Notes: generated by a model from the letters alone, not told the origin. Shown: positions 33,506-41,320, numbered from the stretch's first letter. The stretch: DNA of 64,000 nucleotides from Candidatus Nomurabacteria bacterium (GCA_026396015.1 JAPLXP010000003.1:105564-169563); one strand, 5' to 3'. Numbers and translations: made by a program.

Positions 33506-33579
33506 GTCGATATAGCTCAGGTAGTTAGAGCATCGCACTCATAAAGCGAAGGTCACAGGTGCAACTCCTGTTATCGACA
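33506..33579 (+). tRNA. tRNA-Met elongator (CAT)
   Basis: Acceptor GTCGATA/TATCGAC, D-arm AGCTCAGGTAGTTAGAGC, anticodon loop CTCATAA, A73. The T-loop reads TGCAACT, with G at the normally invariant pseudouridine-55 position. Position 31-39 is an A-A mismatch. Ile2 (lysidine) identity is possible but the body resembles elongator Met. Confidence 0.88.
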
Positions 33580-33581
33580 CA

Positions 33582-33612
33582 TTACAGATTTATTATCTGT
33601 AGAAATATTTTT
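33582..33612 (+). terminator. Rho-independent terminator
   Basis: TACAGAT-TTATT-ATCTGTA followed by a T-rich run, after tRNA-Met. Confidence 0.7.
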
Positions 33613-33613
33613 T

Positions 33614-33687
33614 GCGGTCGTAGCTCAACTGGTTAGAGCACTCGCCTGTCACGCGAGAGGTTGCCGGTTCAAGTCCGGTCGACCGCG
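33614..33687 (+). tRNA. tRNA-Asp (GTC)
   Basis: Acceptor GCGGTCG/CGACCGC, anticodon loop CTGTCAC, T-arm GCCGG-TTCAAGT-CCGGT, discriminator G. CCA is not encoded (GCA follows). Confidence 0.97.
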
Positions 33688-33691
33688 CAAA

Positions 33692-33716
33692 AGAAAAACC
33701 CCGAAAGGGGTTTTTC
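33692..33716 (+). terminator. Rho-independent terminator
   Basis: AAAAACCCC-GAAA-GGGGTTTTT directly after tRNA-Asp. Confidence 0.92.
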
Positions 33717-33717
33717 T

Positions 33718-33835
33718 GCGGTCGGAGCAAGCAAACTACTTTGCTTGCGTCCGGATCTTGAAAGACTTTTCCTTACCAGCTGAGCTGGTGGAAAAGTACC
33801 TGCCGATGTAATCGGAAAGATTCCGGTCGACCGCG
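33718..33835 (+). ncRNA. tRNA-Asp-capped structured element E1
   Basis: 118 nt closed by GCGGTCG (33718-33724) and CGACCGC (33828-33834), the acceptor stem of the adjacent tRNA-Asp; the last 15 nt equal the tRNA 3' end. Inside are: a 9-bp hairpin GCAAGCAAA-CTAC-TTTGCTTGC; a stem CCGGATCTT/AAGATTCCGG in T-stem position; ACTTTTCC/GGAAAAGT enclosing ACCAGC-TGA-GCTGGT; and CCGAT-GTA-ATCGG. It lies between two terminators, so it would need its own promoter or read-through. No ORF is present. Shares plan and motifs with the element at 40387. Confidence 0.75.
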
Positions 33836-33838
33836 CAT

Positions 33839-33882
33839 TGAAAAATACCCTTGAATAAGTTATTATTCAAGGGTATTTTTCT
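33839..33882 (+). terminator. Rho-independent terminator
   Basis: AAAAATACCCTTGAATAA/TTATTCAAGGGTATTTTT, a long perfect stem after element E1. Confidence 0.93.
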
Positions 33883-33885
33883 TTT

Positions 33886-33957
33886 GCCGTCATAGCTTAG
33901 TGGTAAAGCACTGTCTTGGTAAGACAGAGACCGTGAGTCCGATTCTCACTGACGGCT
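33886..33957 (+). tRNA. tRNA-Thr (GGT)
   Basis: Acceptor GCCGTCA/TGACGGC, anticodon stem CTGTC/GACAG with loop TTGGTAA, T-arm GTGAG-TCCGATT-CTCAC, T73. Confidence 0.95.
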
Positions 33958-33980
33958 CAAAGACGCCTGCGCGCAATAAC

Positions 33981-34051
33981 GCCTCTTTAGTTCAGTGGCA
34001 GAACAACGGTATCGTAAACCGTGAACACCAGTCCGATTCTGGTAGGAGGCT
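33981..34051 (+). tRNA. tRNA-Thr (CGT)
   Basis: Acceptor GCCTCTT/AGGAGGC with one G-T pair, anticodon stem ACGGT/ACCGT with loop ATCGTAA, T-loop TCCGATT, T73. It is 23 nt after tRNA-Thr(GGT). Confidence 0.94.
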
Positions 34052-34102
34052 CATTGATTTATCTATATTTTTAATGTATAGTTTTTAAAAATACTTTAAA
34101 TT

Positions 34103-35113
34103 ATGGAAACAAATAAACTTGTGTACGGACACAAACTTGGGGGGGCCACAGCTGGTCATGCACCTTATTTAAATGAACTGATTGAATCATTGGGTAATAG
34201 TCAGTATTCAAATTGTAATATTTTTATTGTATGCTCTGCATTTGCTAGGGTTACAAGACAGTTAGATGCTATTTTTGATATTATTTTTATGGACGTATTA
34301 AATATTGATCAAAAAAATAAATTAATTAATGAATGGTTGTTTGAATTCAGGGGTACTCATACTGACATTATCAAAACACTTTTTGGGAAAAAAAAGAACT
34401 TTGATGAAGTAAATTCTGATTTTAATTCTGAGTATAAGTCTCTTCATCGATTAATTACAAATGCTCTAAATAATAAATTTGATAAATATTTAAGAACTGA
34501 TGACGAAAAGCATTCATATTTACATGCGAGCATGTTGAAATATGGTGAAATTTGTAGTACTAAAATATTGGCGCACTATTTAGACATTTATAGATTTAAT
34601 TATCAATATATTGATTCTAGAGAATTCATGAAGACTAACTTTAAAACAAGTGATGAATTATCTTTAGAATTTAATCACACAGATGTCAAATTAGATTTTA
34701 AAGAGACTTCAGACTTGATTAGCTCAAAATTTTCTGCTGCTTTTAATCAGAGTAAGATTGTTATTTGTTCAGGGTTTATTTCTCAAGATTCTAATACTGG
34801 AGATTGCACGACTCTTGGTTATGATGGTAGTGACTATACTGCAGCCGTAATATCATCAGCACTGAAGGCGGAGTCTCTTTCTTTATGGAAAGATGTAGAT
34901 GGTGTAAAAACCAATGATCCGGATGTAGACCCAGATGCTGAGTTGATATACGAAATAACTCATGATGGGCTTATTTCATTGTGTGAGGAAAATGGAAAAT
35001 GGCCTGTTCGTAGAGACTGCGTTGAACTTTGTAGGGACTCAAAGGTGACAATTTATCTTAGGCCATCGTCTAATGTAAAGAGTAAGGGTACTAAAATTTG
35101 TTCCAATTATTAA
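34103..35113 (+). CDS. Aspartokinase-like protein without ACT domains
   Basis: 336 residues, amino-acid kinase fold. The N-terminal KLGGAT replaces the usual KFGGTS. The aspartokinase core TLGYDGSDYTAAV (about 243) and LWKDVDGVKTNDPDVDPDA (about 265-284) are well kept. The protein ends without regulatory ACT domains, shorter than the usual 400-450. No other Asp-pathway gene is visible, so it may be an orphan with another phosphate acceptor. It follows two tRNA-Thr genes and is closed by its own terminator. Low-GC codon use. Confidence 0.8.
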   Translation: METNKLVYGHKLGGATAGHAPYLNELIESLGNSQYSNCNIFIVCSAFARVTRQLDAIFDIIFMDVLNIDQKNKLINEWLFEFRGTHTDIIKTLFGKKKNFDEVNSDFNSEYKSLHRLITNALNNKFDKYLRTDDEKHSYLHASMLKYGEICSTKILAHYLDIYRFNYQYIDSREFMKTNFKTSDELSLEFNHTDVKLDFKETSDLISSKFSAAFNQSKIVICSGFISQDSNTGDCTTLGYDGSDYTAAVISSALKAESLSLWKDVDGVKTNDPDVDPDAELIYEITHDGLISLCEENGKWPVRRDCVELCRDSKVTIYLRPSSNVKSKGTKICSNY

Positions 35114-35118
35114 TGCTT

Positions 35119-35151
35119 AACAGGGCTTGCTTCGGCAACCCTGTTTTTTTA
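35119..35151 (+). terminator. Rho-independent terminator
   Basis: AACAGGGCTTGC-TTCG-GCAACCCTGTT followed by a T run. Confidence 0.92.
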
Positions 35152-35167
35152 TTGTCCATTTTTCGGT

Positions 35168-35173
35168 TATAAT
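35168..35173 (+). promoter_or_regulatory. -10 box of prfB, leaderless type
   Basis: TATAAT ends exactly 6 nt before the ATG at 35180. Confidence 0.7.
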
Positions 35174-35179
35174 AGGTAT

Positions 35180-36082
35180 ATGAAAGATTCAAATGCTATA
35201 CAGACTGAAATAAATGAACTCGAAGAATCTATGCTCAATCCCTACTTTTGGAATGACAAAAATCATGCACAGTCAGTCATTAAAAAAATACAAGAATTAA
35301 AAGACGAGCTACTAGGCGCTGAAAAGTACGACAAAGGTAGTGCTATATTATCTATTCTGTCTGGTGCAGGAGGGGATGATGCCGAGGATTTTACTGCAAT
35401 GCTCGTGCGAATGTATACAAAATATTTTGACAAAAAAGGTTTTTCTTATGCCTTGATACATCAGAATGAAAATGATCATGGAGGATATCGCAATATCTCA
35501 TTTGAAGTATCTGGTCGTAGTGCATATGGATTGCTCAAGAATGAGTCAGGTGTTCATAGGCTAGTTCGCATCTCGCCGTTCAATGCAAAGTCCCTTCGAC
35601 ACACTTCATTCTCACTAGTTGAAGTTATCCCAAAATTCGACAAGAATAGCGATCCAATAGAGATTAGACCTGAAGACTTGAAAATCGAATTCTCCAAGGC
35701 AGGTGGCCCTGGTGGGCAGAATGTAAACAAGAGAGAGACTGCAGTGCGCATAGTTCATATACCTACAAATTTATCTGTACACGTAGCCACCGAGCGATCT
35801 CAGGAGCAGAATCGTGATCGTGCCATGGAGATGTTGAAGGGTAAGCTATTTAAAAAACAAGAAGAAGACAAGGCTAAAATAGCTGCTGGTATGACTCCTA
35901 CAAAGAGCACTGAGATAGAGTGGGGTAGTCAGATTCGCAATTATGTACTGCATCCATACAAGCTCGTAAAAGACCTTCGTACTGGAGTAGAGACCTCGAA
36001 TGTCGATAAAGTCCTCGAAGACGGTGATATTGATGAATTCATCACAGCAGAACAGAATCTCTCTTTGGGCAATGTTTTATAA
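35180..36082 (+). CDS. prfB: Peptide chain release factor 2
   Basis: 300 residues; terminates at UGA and UAA. The codon-reading tripeptide SPF is in VRISPFNA (about 131-133) and the catalytic GGQ in GGPGGQNVNK (about 180). It is about 65 residues shorter than E. coli RF2 because most of the N-terminal domain 1 is missing, and no programmed frameshift is needed. Presence of RF2 argues for the standard meaning of UGA. Starts 6 nt after TATAAT; ftsE follows after 33 nt. Confidence 0.95.
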   Translation: MKDSNAIQTEINELEESMLNPYFWNDKNHAQSVIKKIQELKDELLGAEKYDKGSAILSILSGAGGDDAEDFTAMLVRMYTKYFDKKGFSYALIHQNENDHGGYRNISFEVSGRSAYGLLKNESGVHRLVRISPFNAKSLRHTSFSLVEVIPKFDKNSDPIEIRPEDLKIEFSKAGGPGGQNVNKRETAVRIVHIPTNLSVHVATERSQEQNRDRAMEMLKGKLFKKQEEDKAKIAAGMTPTKSTEIEWGSQIRNYVLHPYKLVKDLRTGVETSNVDKVLEDGDIDEFITAEQNLSLGNVL

Positions 36083-36115
36083 AAACTTTAAACACTGTAT
36101 AATATACCAATCGTA

Positions 36116-36802
36116 ATGATTTATTTTGATAATGTAACAAAACAATATACAGACACAGATACAGAACCGTCACTAGAAGGGGTGACGTTTTCTATTGCCC
36201 CTGGTGAATTCGTGACTATTGTAGGTCACTCTGGTGCAGGCAAGACTACCTTGGCAAAATTGATCATAGCAGAGGAGAAGCCGACTGTTGGTAAAGTGTC
36301 TTTTCAGTCTGTTGATATTCATAAATTATCTAATTCAGGCCTGACTGAACTTCGACGCAAGATTGGAGTAGTTTTCCAAGATTTTAGATTGATTGCAAAC
36401 AAGACTTCTTTTGAGAATATCGCTTTTGCTATGGAGGCACTAGGCAAGGATGATGACGAGATAGCATCAGATGTGATGCATGTATTGTCATTGGTCAACT
36501 TAGACAACAGATCTTTGCATTTTCCGCATCAACTGTCAGGTGGAGAAAAGCAGCGTCTAGCTATCGCTCGTGCCATCATCAATCAGCCAGAAATTATCAT
36601 CGCAGATGAGCCGACTGGCAATCTTGATCCTATAAGTGCAGGGGAGATAGTAAATATCTTGAAGAGAATCAATAGCTTGGGTACCACTATCATTTTAACT
36701 ACTCACAATAAAACCGTCGTGGACTCTCTAGGGAAGCGTGTAATTACTCTAGAAAAAGGCCGAATCATCCGAGATGATAAGGAGGGTAAGTATGTGATAT
36801 AA
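36116..36802 (+). CDS. ftsE: Cell division ABC ATPase FtsE
   Basis: 228 residues; the ATPase partner of FtsX, which activates peptidoglycan hydrolases at division. Walker A GHSGAGKTT (about 37), signature LSGGEKQR (about 140), Walker B IIIADEPTGNLDP. TATAAT lies 12 nt upstream of the ATG. ftsX begins 7 nt after its stop. Confidence 0.95.
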   Translation: MIYFDNVTKQYTDTDTEPSLEGVTFSIAPGEFVTIVGHSGAGKTTLAKLIIAEEKPTVGKVSFQSVDIHKLSNSGLTELRRKIGVVFQDFRLIANKTSFENIAFAMEALGKDDDEIASDVMHVLSLVNLDNRSLHFPHQLSGGEKQRLAIARAIINQPEIIIADEPTGNLDPISAGEIVNILKRINSLGTTIILTTHNKTVVDSLGKRVITLEKGRIIRDDKEGKYVI

Positions 36803-36809
36803 TATTTTT

Positions 36810-37733
36810 ATGTTTTTAAAAAAGCTCAAAAGAACAATTCGTTCAGGTACTCACAACTTTGTAAGAAGTGGCTTCACTTCTGTTTCTTCTGTTCTCGTTA
36901 TGGTGGTCACACTATTTGTCATCACTAGTTTGATCTTTGTTCAAGCTGCATTGACATCAGCACTCGCTGATATGAAGGACAAGGTTGATGTGACTGTATA
37001 TTTCACTCCACACGCCGACACAAATATTATTCATTCTGTGGAGAGTATTGTAAAAAAGGCACCCGAGGTAAAAAGCGTTACATATACTTCATCTGAAGAC
37101 GCACTCGATGCGTACAAACAAAAACATATAAATGACAATATGATTCTTCAAGTCTTTGATATTCTAGATGAGAATCCTCTTGGAGCATCACTCAATATTA
37201 AGGCAAAAGACCCATCACAATACGAGAGTATTTTGAATTATCTAAAGAGTGACTCAGTACTATCTTCTGGTATGTTGTCTGTGATTGACTCTGTAGACTA
37301 TAATCGCAACAAGCTAGTTATTGACCGCCTTACTAATATCATAGATGGTGCTCAGAGATTGGGATTTGTATTAGCTGTTATTCTTATATTCATTTCTATT
37401 ATCATTACTTTCAATACTATCCGTCTTATCATCTATATGTCTCGTGAAGAGATAGGTGTGATGAAGCTAGTAGGTGCAGGTAATAAATTTATCCGTGGTC
37501 CGTTTATGGTTTCTGGTATTCTGGTTGGATTGTTTGCTTCGATTGTCACTATTATAATATTCTGGCCTGTATCATACTGGCTCGGTCATAATATGACGGA
37601 TTTCCTTGGTGTAGATTTGTACGCATATTATAAGTCAGAATTTTTGCAATTGTTCTTTATTCAGATTGTTGCAGGTGTGTCTATCGGGGCGATATCGAGC
37701 GCTCTTGCAGTTCACAAATATTTAAATAAATAA
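36810..37733 (+). CDS. ftsX: Cell division membrane protein FtsX
   Basis: 307 residues. TM1 at about 24-46, a large extracytoplasmic loop (47-180), then three helices with the FtsX-type IIYMSREEIGVMKLVGA segment. It pairs with FtsE. The ATG is exactly 6 nt after a TATAAT that overlaps the ftsE stop codon, so ftsX may also be transcribed on its own. Confidence 0.94.
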   Translation: MFLKKLKRTIRSGTHNFVRSGFTSVSSVLVMVVTLFVITSLIFVQAALTSALADMKDKVDVTVYFTPHADTNIIHSVESIVKKAPEVKSVTYTSSEDALDAYKQKHINDNMILQVFDILDENPLGASLNIKAKDPSQYESILNYLKSDSVLSSGMLSVIDSVDYNRNKLVIDRLTNIIDGAQRLGFVLAVILIFISIIITFNTIRLIIYMSREEIGVMKLVGAGNKFIRGPFMVSGILVGLFASIVTIIIFWPVSYWLGHNMTDFLGVDLYAYYKSEFLQLFFIQIVAGVSIGAISSALAVHKYLNK

Positions 37734-37736
37734 ATT

Positions 37737-39425
37737 ATGAAAAAGTCTCAAAATAAACCTTCCCAAAAAGAAAAGGAGTTGTCTTCATGTAAGTATATTT
37801 TCGTAGTCGGTGGTGTGATCTCTGGTGTAGGAAAGGGTATAGCAGCATCATCTATCGCACGTATACTGCAAGATCGTGGCCAGATTGTCACAGCTATAAA
37901 AATAGACCCATATATAAATATTGATGCGGGTACGATGAATCCTACTGAGCATGGGGAGGTGTTTGTGACAAATAGTGGTGATGAATGTGATCAGGATATG
38001 GGTAATTATGAGAGATTTTTAAATATAAATTTAGAACATATAAATTACATGACTACTGGTCGTGTGTATCAGAGTGTGATTAATCGTGAGAGAAACCTAG
38101 GGTATGGTGGTGCTTGTGTTCAAGTGGTACCGCACATTCCTCTAGAAGTAATCAGTCGCATAGAAGCTGCTCGCGACAATGTAGGTGCAAATGTGGTAGT
38201 CGTTGAGATTGGTGGAACTGTCGGTGAATATGAAAATATATTATTCCTTGAAGCCGCAAGAATGCTTAAGATAAAGCACCCAAGAGATGTATTCTTTGTG
38301 ATGGTATCGTATCTACCTATACCTTCAAAGGTGGGCGAGATGAAGACAAAGCCTACTCAGCATGCTGTGCGTACACTCAATGCTTCAGGTATTCAGCCAG
38401 ATATTATTATTGCTCGCAGTAATCAACCTTTAGATGAAAAACGTAAAGAGAAATTATCTATGTTTTGTAATATTTCTCCTGAGCGTGTAATCTCTGCTCC
38501 GGATGTCGATAGTGTATATGATATACCTATAAATTTTGAAAAGGAGGGTCTTGGCGACATGATCTGTGATGTAGTAGCTATGAAATGTGATCCATCTGAT
38601 AACCCAGGATCTCGTGCATGGAAGAAATTTGTAAAATCTACACACAATACAAAAGGTGAGGTTCGTATAGCTGTAATTGGTAAATATTTTGATACAGGAG
38701 ATTTTACTTTTTCAGATTCCTATTTATCTGTTATTGAAGCTTTAAAATATTCTGCATATGCTGTGGGTCGCAAGCCAGTATTGACTTGGCTTTCATCTAC
38801 TACTTTTGAGAAAGATCCGAATAAATTAAAAGAACTTTCTCAGTATGATGGGATCATTGTACCAGGTGGATTCGGTACTCGTGGAGTAGAGGGTATTCTA
38901 AAAGTTATAGAATACGCTCGAAATAAAAAGATTCCATACTTTGGGTTGTGTTATGGTATGCAACTACTCGTGATTGAGTATGCTCGAAATGTACTTGGAT
39001 TTAAAGATGCTCACACACGTGAAGTAAATCCAAAATCTACTAACATAATAATTGATATTATGGAGAGTCAAAAAGAAAACGTTGCAATGAAGAGAATGGG
39101 AGGTAGTATGAGATTGGGTGCCTACACAGCAATTTTGAAAAAAGGGACAGTAGCAGAAAAGGCATACAAGAAGCCACAGGTAGAAGAGCGTCATCGTCAT
39201 CGCTACGAGGTGAACAATGCCTATGTAGAGCAATTAGAAAAAGCTGGATTGGTATTCTCTGGAAAATCTCCAGATGGACATCTCTGTGAAATCGCAGAAT
39301 TGCCTGGTAAGGATCATCCATTCTTCCTGGGTACTCAATTCCACCCAGAATTCCTAGCAAGACCACTTTCTCCTCATCCATTATTCACTGCATTCCTCAA
39401 AGCTTGTATCAAGAAAGATAAATAA
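37737..39425 (+). CDS. pyrG: CTP synthase
   Basis: 562 residues; makes CTP from UTP with glutamine. The synthetase domain starts with FVVGGVISGVGKGIAA and contains the DPYINIDAGTM motif. The glutaminase domain has nucleophile Cys in GLCYGMQ (about 405) and the C-terminal His/Glu dyad in FHPEF. N-terminal extension of about 15 residues relative to E. coli. It starts 3 nt after ftsX and ends the prfB-ftsEX-pyrG run at a terminator. Confidence 0.97.
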   Translation: MKKSQNKPSQKEKELSSCKYIFVVGGVISGVGKGIAASSIARILQDRGQIVTAIKIDPYINIDAGTMNPTEHGEVFVTNSGDECDQDMGNYERFLNINLEHINYMTTGRVYQSVINRERNLGYGGACVQVVPHIPLEVISRIEAARDNVGANVVVVEIGGTVGEYENILFLEAARMLKIKHPRDVFFVMVSYLPIPSKVGEMKTKPTQHAVRTLNASGIQPDIIIARSNQPLDEKRKEKLSMFCNISPERVISAPDVDSVYDIPINFEKEGLGDMICDVVAMKCDPSDNPGSRAWKKFVKSTHNTKGEVRIAVIGKYFDTGDFTFSDSYLSVIEALKYSAYAVGRKPVLTWLSSTTFEKDPNKLKELSQYDGIIVPGGFGTRGVEGILKVIEYARNKKIPYFGLCYGMQLLVIEYARNVLGFKDAHTREVNPKSTNIIIDIMESQKENVAMKRMGGSMRLGAYTAILKKGTVAEKAYKKPQVEERHRHRYEVNNAYVEQLEKAGLVFSGKSPDGHLCEIAELPGKDHPFFLGTQFHPEFLARPLSPHPLFTAFLKACIKKDK

Positions 39426-39431
39426 ATAAAA

Positions 39432-39466
39432 TAAAAACCATCACGAATGTGATGGTTTTTATTTTG
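39432..39466. terminator. Rho-independent terminator, bidirectional
   Basis: AAAAACCATCAC-GAAT-GTGATGGTTTTT between convergent pyrG and the LOG-family gene. Confidence 0.9.
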
Positions 39467-39468
39467 TG

Positions 39469-40194
39469 TTATTTCAATTCTCCTAGACCAGGCTTACTTT
39501 GTTTGATTATATTTACTATCTCATTTACATCGTCTGTAATAGTGTACAGGCTCAATTCTTGAGTGGTAATAGTATTATATTTTTCTAGCATTGTCTGCTG
39601 TATTGCAAGTTGGAATGGTGCCCAGAATTCTTTTCCTACTAGTATGATCGGTACATCAGATATCTTCTTTGTCTGCTTTAGTGTGAGGACTTCGAATAAT
39701 TCATCAAATGTTCCAAATCCACCAGGGAAGAATAAGCAGGCTTCTGTTGTGTATGACATTGATACTTTTCTTGTAAAGAAAAAATAAAATGGAATAGAAT
39801 CAGTCACATATTTGTTTGTCTTTTGATCGTGGGGGAGTTTGATTGTTAGACCCACTGATCTTCCTCCTGCTTCGTATGCACCACGATTGGCTGCCTCCAT
39901 TATGCCACCACCACCACCTGAAAGAATTGATACACCCGTCTCCTCAACTATACGCTTGGCAATCATTTGTGCTTGTTTATAACTAGGATCATCCTCGGGT
40001 AGTCTTGCTGATCCATAAAATGTGACTGACGGACTAAAAGATTGAATCATTTCTATTCCTTGTCTGAACTCCTCTTGAACCATACAGAGCTTTGTCTCCT
40101 CGTTATCTTCTCCGTATAGGGTCATACAACCGTCACGGATATCTTCAACTGTTAAATGTTTTGGCCTAAAGGCTTGTTTTTTTTCTTCACTCAT
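39469..40194 (-). CDS. LOG-family protein (nucleotide 5'-monophosphate phosphoribohydrolase-like)
   Basis: 241 residues; Rossmann-type fold of the TIGR00730/LOG group. Signatures GGGGGIMEAANRGA (about 93) and PGGFGTFDELFEVL (about 155) are complete. Family members cleave nucleotide monophosphates to base and ribose phosphate; the substrate here is not known. The start lies 6 nt after a TATCAT box. Divergent from tRNA-Gln. Confidence 0.9.
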   Translation of the reverse strand: MSEEKKQAFRPKHLTVEDIRDGCMTLYGEDNEETKLCMVQEEFRQGIEMIQSFSPSVTFYGSARLPEDDPSYKQAQMIAKRIVEETGVSILSGGGGGIMEAANRGAYEAGGRSVGLTIKLPHDQKTNKYVTDSIPFYFFFTRKVSMSYTTEACLFFPGGFGTFDELFEVLTLKQTKKISDVPIILVGKEFWAPFQLAIQQTMLEKYNTITTQELSLYTITDDVNEIVNIIKQSKPGLGELK

Positions 40195-40229
40195 TCCTAT
40201 ATGATACTCTGCTGTACCATATTTTTCAA

Positions 40230-40257
40230 TTGTTTTTTATCTATTTTGTGGTAATAT
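40230..40257 (+). promoter_or_regulatory. Promoter of tRNA-Gln
   Basis: TTGTTT at 40230-40235, 16-nt spacer, TAATAT at 40252-40257. A GGTAATA/TATTACC palindrome overlaps the -10 region. Confidence 0.45.
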
Positions 40258-40290
40258 ATGCCTATTACCATTTTGTAAATTGGTAAATAT

Positions 40291-40361
40291 TGCTAGATCG
40301 TCTAATGGTAGGACAACGGTTTCTGGTACCGTTTATCTAGGTTCGAGTCCTAGTCTAGCAA
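40291..40361 (+). tRNA. tRNA-Gln (CTG)
   Basis: Acceptor TGCTAGA/TCTAGCA, anticodon stem ACGGT/ACCGT with loop TTCTGGT, T-arm CTAGG-TTCGAGT-CCTAG, A73. Confidence 0.94.
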
Positions 40362-40386
40362 CAAAAAATAGCGCAGCGGTTTTTGC

Positions 40387-40521
40387 TGCTAGAAACAAGA
40401 CAACTGCTTGTCTTGTGGCTAGGACAAGAAGACCTTTTCCTTATGAGTGTAATCACGAATGGAAAAGTGTGTACTGAATCTGTAAGGTTTGAGAGGTGTA
40501 ATCACGGTCCTAGTCTAGCAG
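40387..40521 (+). ncRNA. tRNA-Gln-capped structured element E2
   Basis: About 135 nt closed by TGCTAGA (40387-40393) and TCTAGCA (40514-40520), the acceptor stem of the adjacent tRNA-Gln. The T-stem of that tRNA is also copied on both strands (CTAGGAC 40419-40425, GTCCTAG 40507-40513). Next to the acceptor is a 9-bp hairpin ACAAGACAA-CTGC-TTGTCTTGT. CTTTTCC (40434-40440) pairs with GGAAAAG (40461-40467). GTGTAATCAC occurs twice (40447, 40496). Same architecture as E1 at 33718. No ORF. A truncated transporter gene follows. Confidence 0.75.
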
Positions 40522-40572
40522 CCAACTCGTGTTAGCTCAAAGATAGAGCTAATTAGGAAAATTTATACTTAA

Positions 40573-40815
40573 ACTGCATACCTGCTGATATCTTACTTTG
40601 GAAATATAATTGGTGAATATGCAGTATTCTTAATCCCAATCTCTTTGGAACGTGGTATAACTAGTACTCAACCAATATTCACGCTTTTGTTTGCTATTAT
40701 TTTTTTAAAAAAAGCACCAGGTTCATTTAAAGAATCTATTGATTTTTATTCGTTATGTAAAAAGATAACAATCTTTATTTTTGTAATTGTTGGAATAATA
40801 TTGATTACTTGGTAG
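40573..40815 (+). pseudogene. C-terminal remnant of an EamA/DMT transporter
   Basis: An open frame of 80 codons with a stop at its left edge (TAA at 40570-40572) and no start. It encodes two or three membrane helices with SLERGITSTQPIFTLLFAII and a terminal hydrophobic helix, typical of the end of EamA-family exporters. An intact family member exists at 55521 but is not obviously its parent. The left break lies about 50 nt after element E2, suggesting loss of the 5' part by recombination at the tRNA-Gln site. Confidence 0.7.
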
Positions 40816-40847
40816 GATTATTTATTATTGTATTTTATAATGATTAT

Positions 40848-41315
40848 ATGGTGGATATTATAATTCGCAAATTAAAAAATACTGATATTGATATAATTTC
40901 TTTTTTGGTTAATAAATTTAGCCATGAATGGATAATTCCAGAAAAAGAAATTAAAGAAGAATTTGTCGATGCTTCTTTTTTGGGAAGTTTTCCTTATATT
41001 TTTATTGCTGTAGCTGAAAATGGTGAATTTGTGGGTGATATTATTTTGTCTATAGAGAAGGACTGGTTTTTAGGTATTGATAATGAGGTTTGGATTAGTG
41101 GGGTTTTTGTTGTGGAAAAGTATCGTAACCAGGGTATAGCAAGAAAGCTCATTTCTCAGGCTGAATCTGTAGTGCTTGAATGTGGATATAAAAATTTATA
41201 TTTAGATACGATACATGCATCTGGGTATTATCAAAAAATCGGTGGATGGGTGGAAATAGGAAAAGATACATGGAAAGATGAAGAAGTTATTATAATGAAA
41301 AAAGAGCTTTTATAA
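40848..41315 (+). CDS. GNAT-family N-acetyltransferase
   Basis: 155 residues from the ATG at 40848, 6 nt after TATAAT; the upstream in-frame start at 40809 overlaps the transporter remnant and is rejected. The acetyl-CoA loop VEKYRNQGIARKLISQAE (about 90-107) is the GNAT motif A (Q/RxxGxG/A). Substrate unknown. A short membrane protein gene follows 5 nt later. Confidence 0.9.
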   Translation: MVDIIIRKLKNTDIDIISFLVNKFSHEWIIPEKEIKEEFVDASFLGSFPYIFIAVAENGEFVGDIILSIEKDWFLGIDNEVWISGVFVVEKYRNQGIARKLISQAESVVLECGYKNLYLDTIHASGYYQKIGGWVEIGKDTWKDEEVIIMKKELL

Positions 41316-41320
41316 AATAT

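Noticed and set aside
33718..33835. E1 as a tmRNA or a tRNA with an intron
   Set aside because: No tag ORF, no TTCGA T-loop and no anticodon arm are present, and a complete tRNA-Asp lies just upstream. The lengths are too short for a group I intron.
33900..34088. 62-codon ORF through the tRNA-Thr pair
   Set aside because: It runs through two well-folded tRNA genes; a chance reading frame.
35180..36082. UGA recoded to glycine or tryptophan
   Set aside because: RF2 with SPF/GGQ is present, TGG is used for Trp, and the genes read normally in the standard code.
40280..40477. 65-codon ORF through tRNA-Gln and element E2
   Set aside because: It overlaps the tRNA and the structured element; composition is not protein-like.
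40573..40815. Transporter remnant as a functional small protein
   Set aside because: No start codon lies in the open frame and an in-frame stop sits at its left edge; it matches only the end of the EamA fold.
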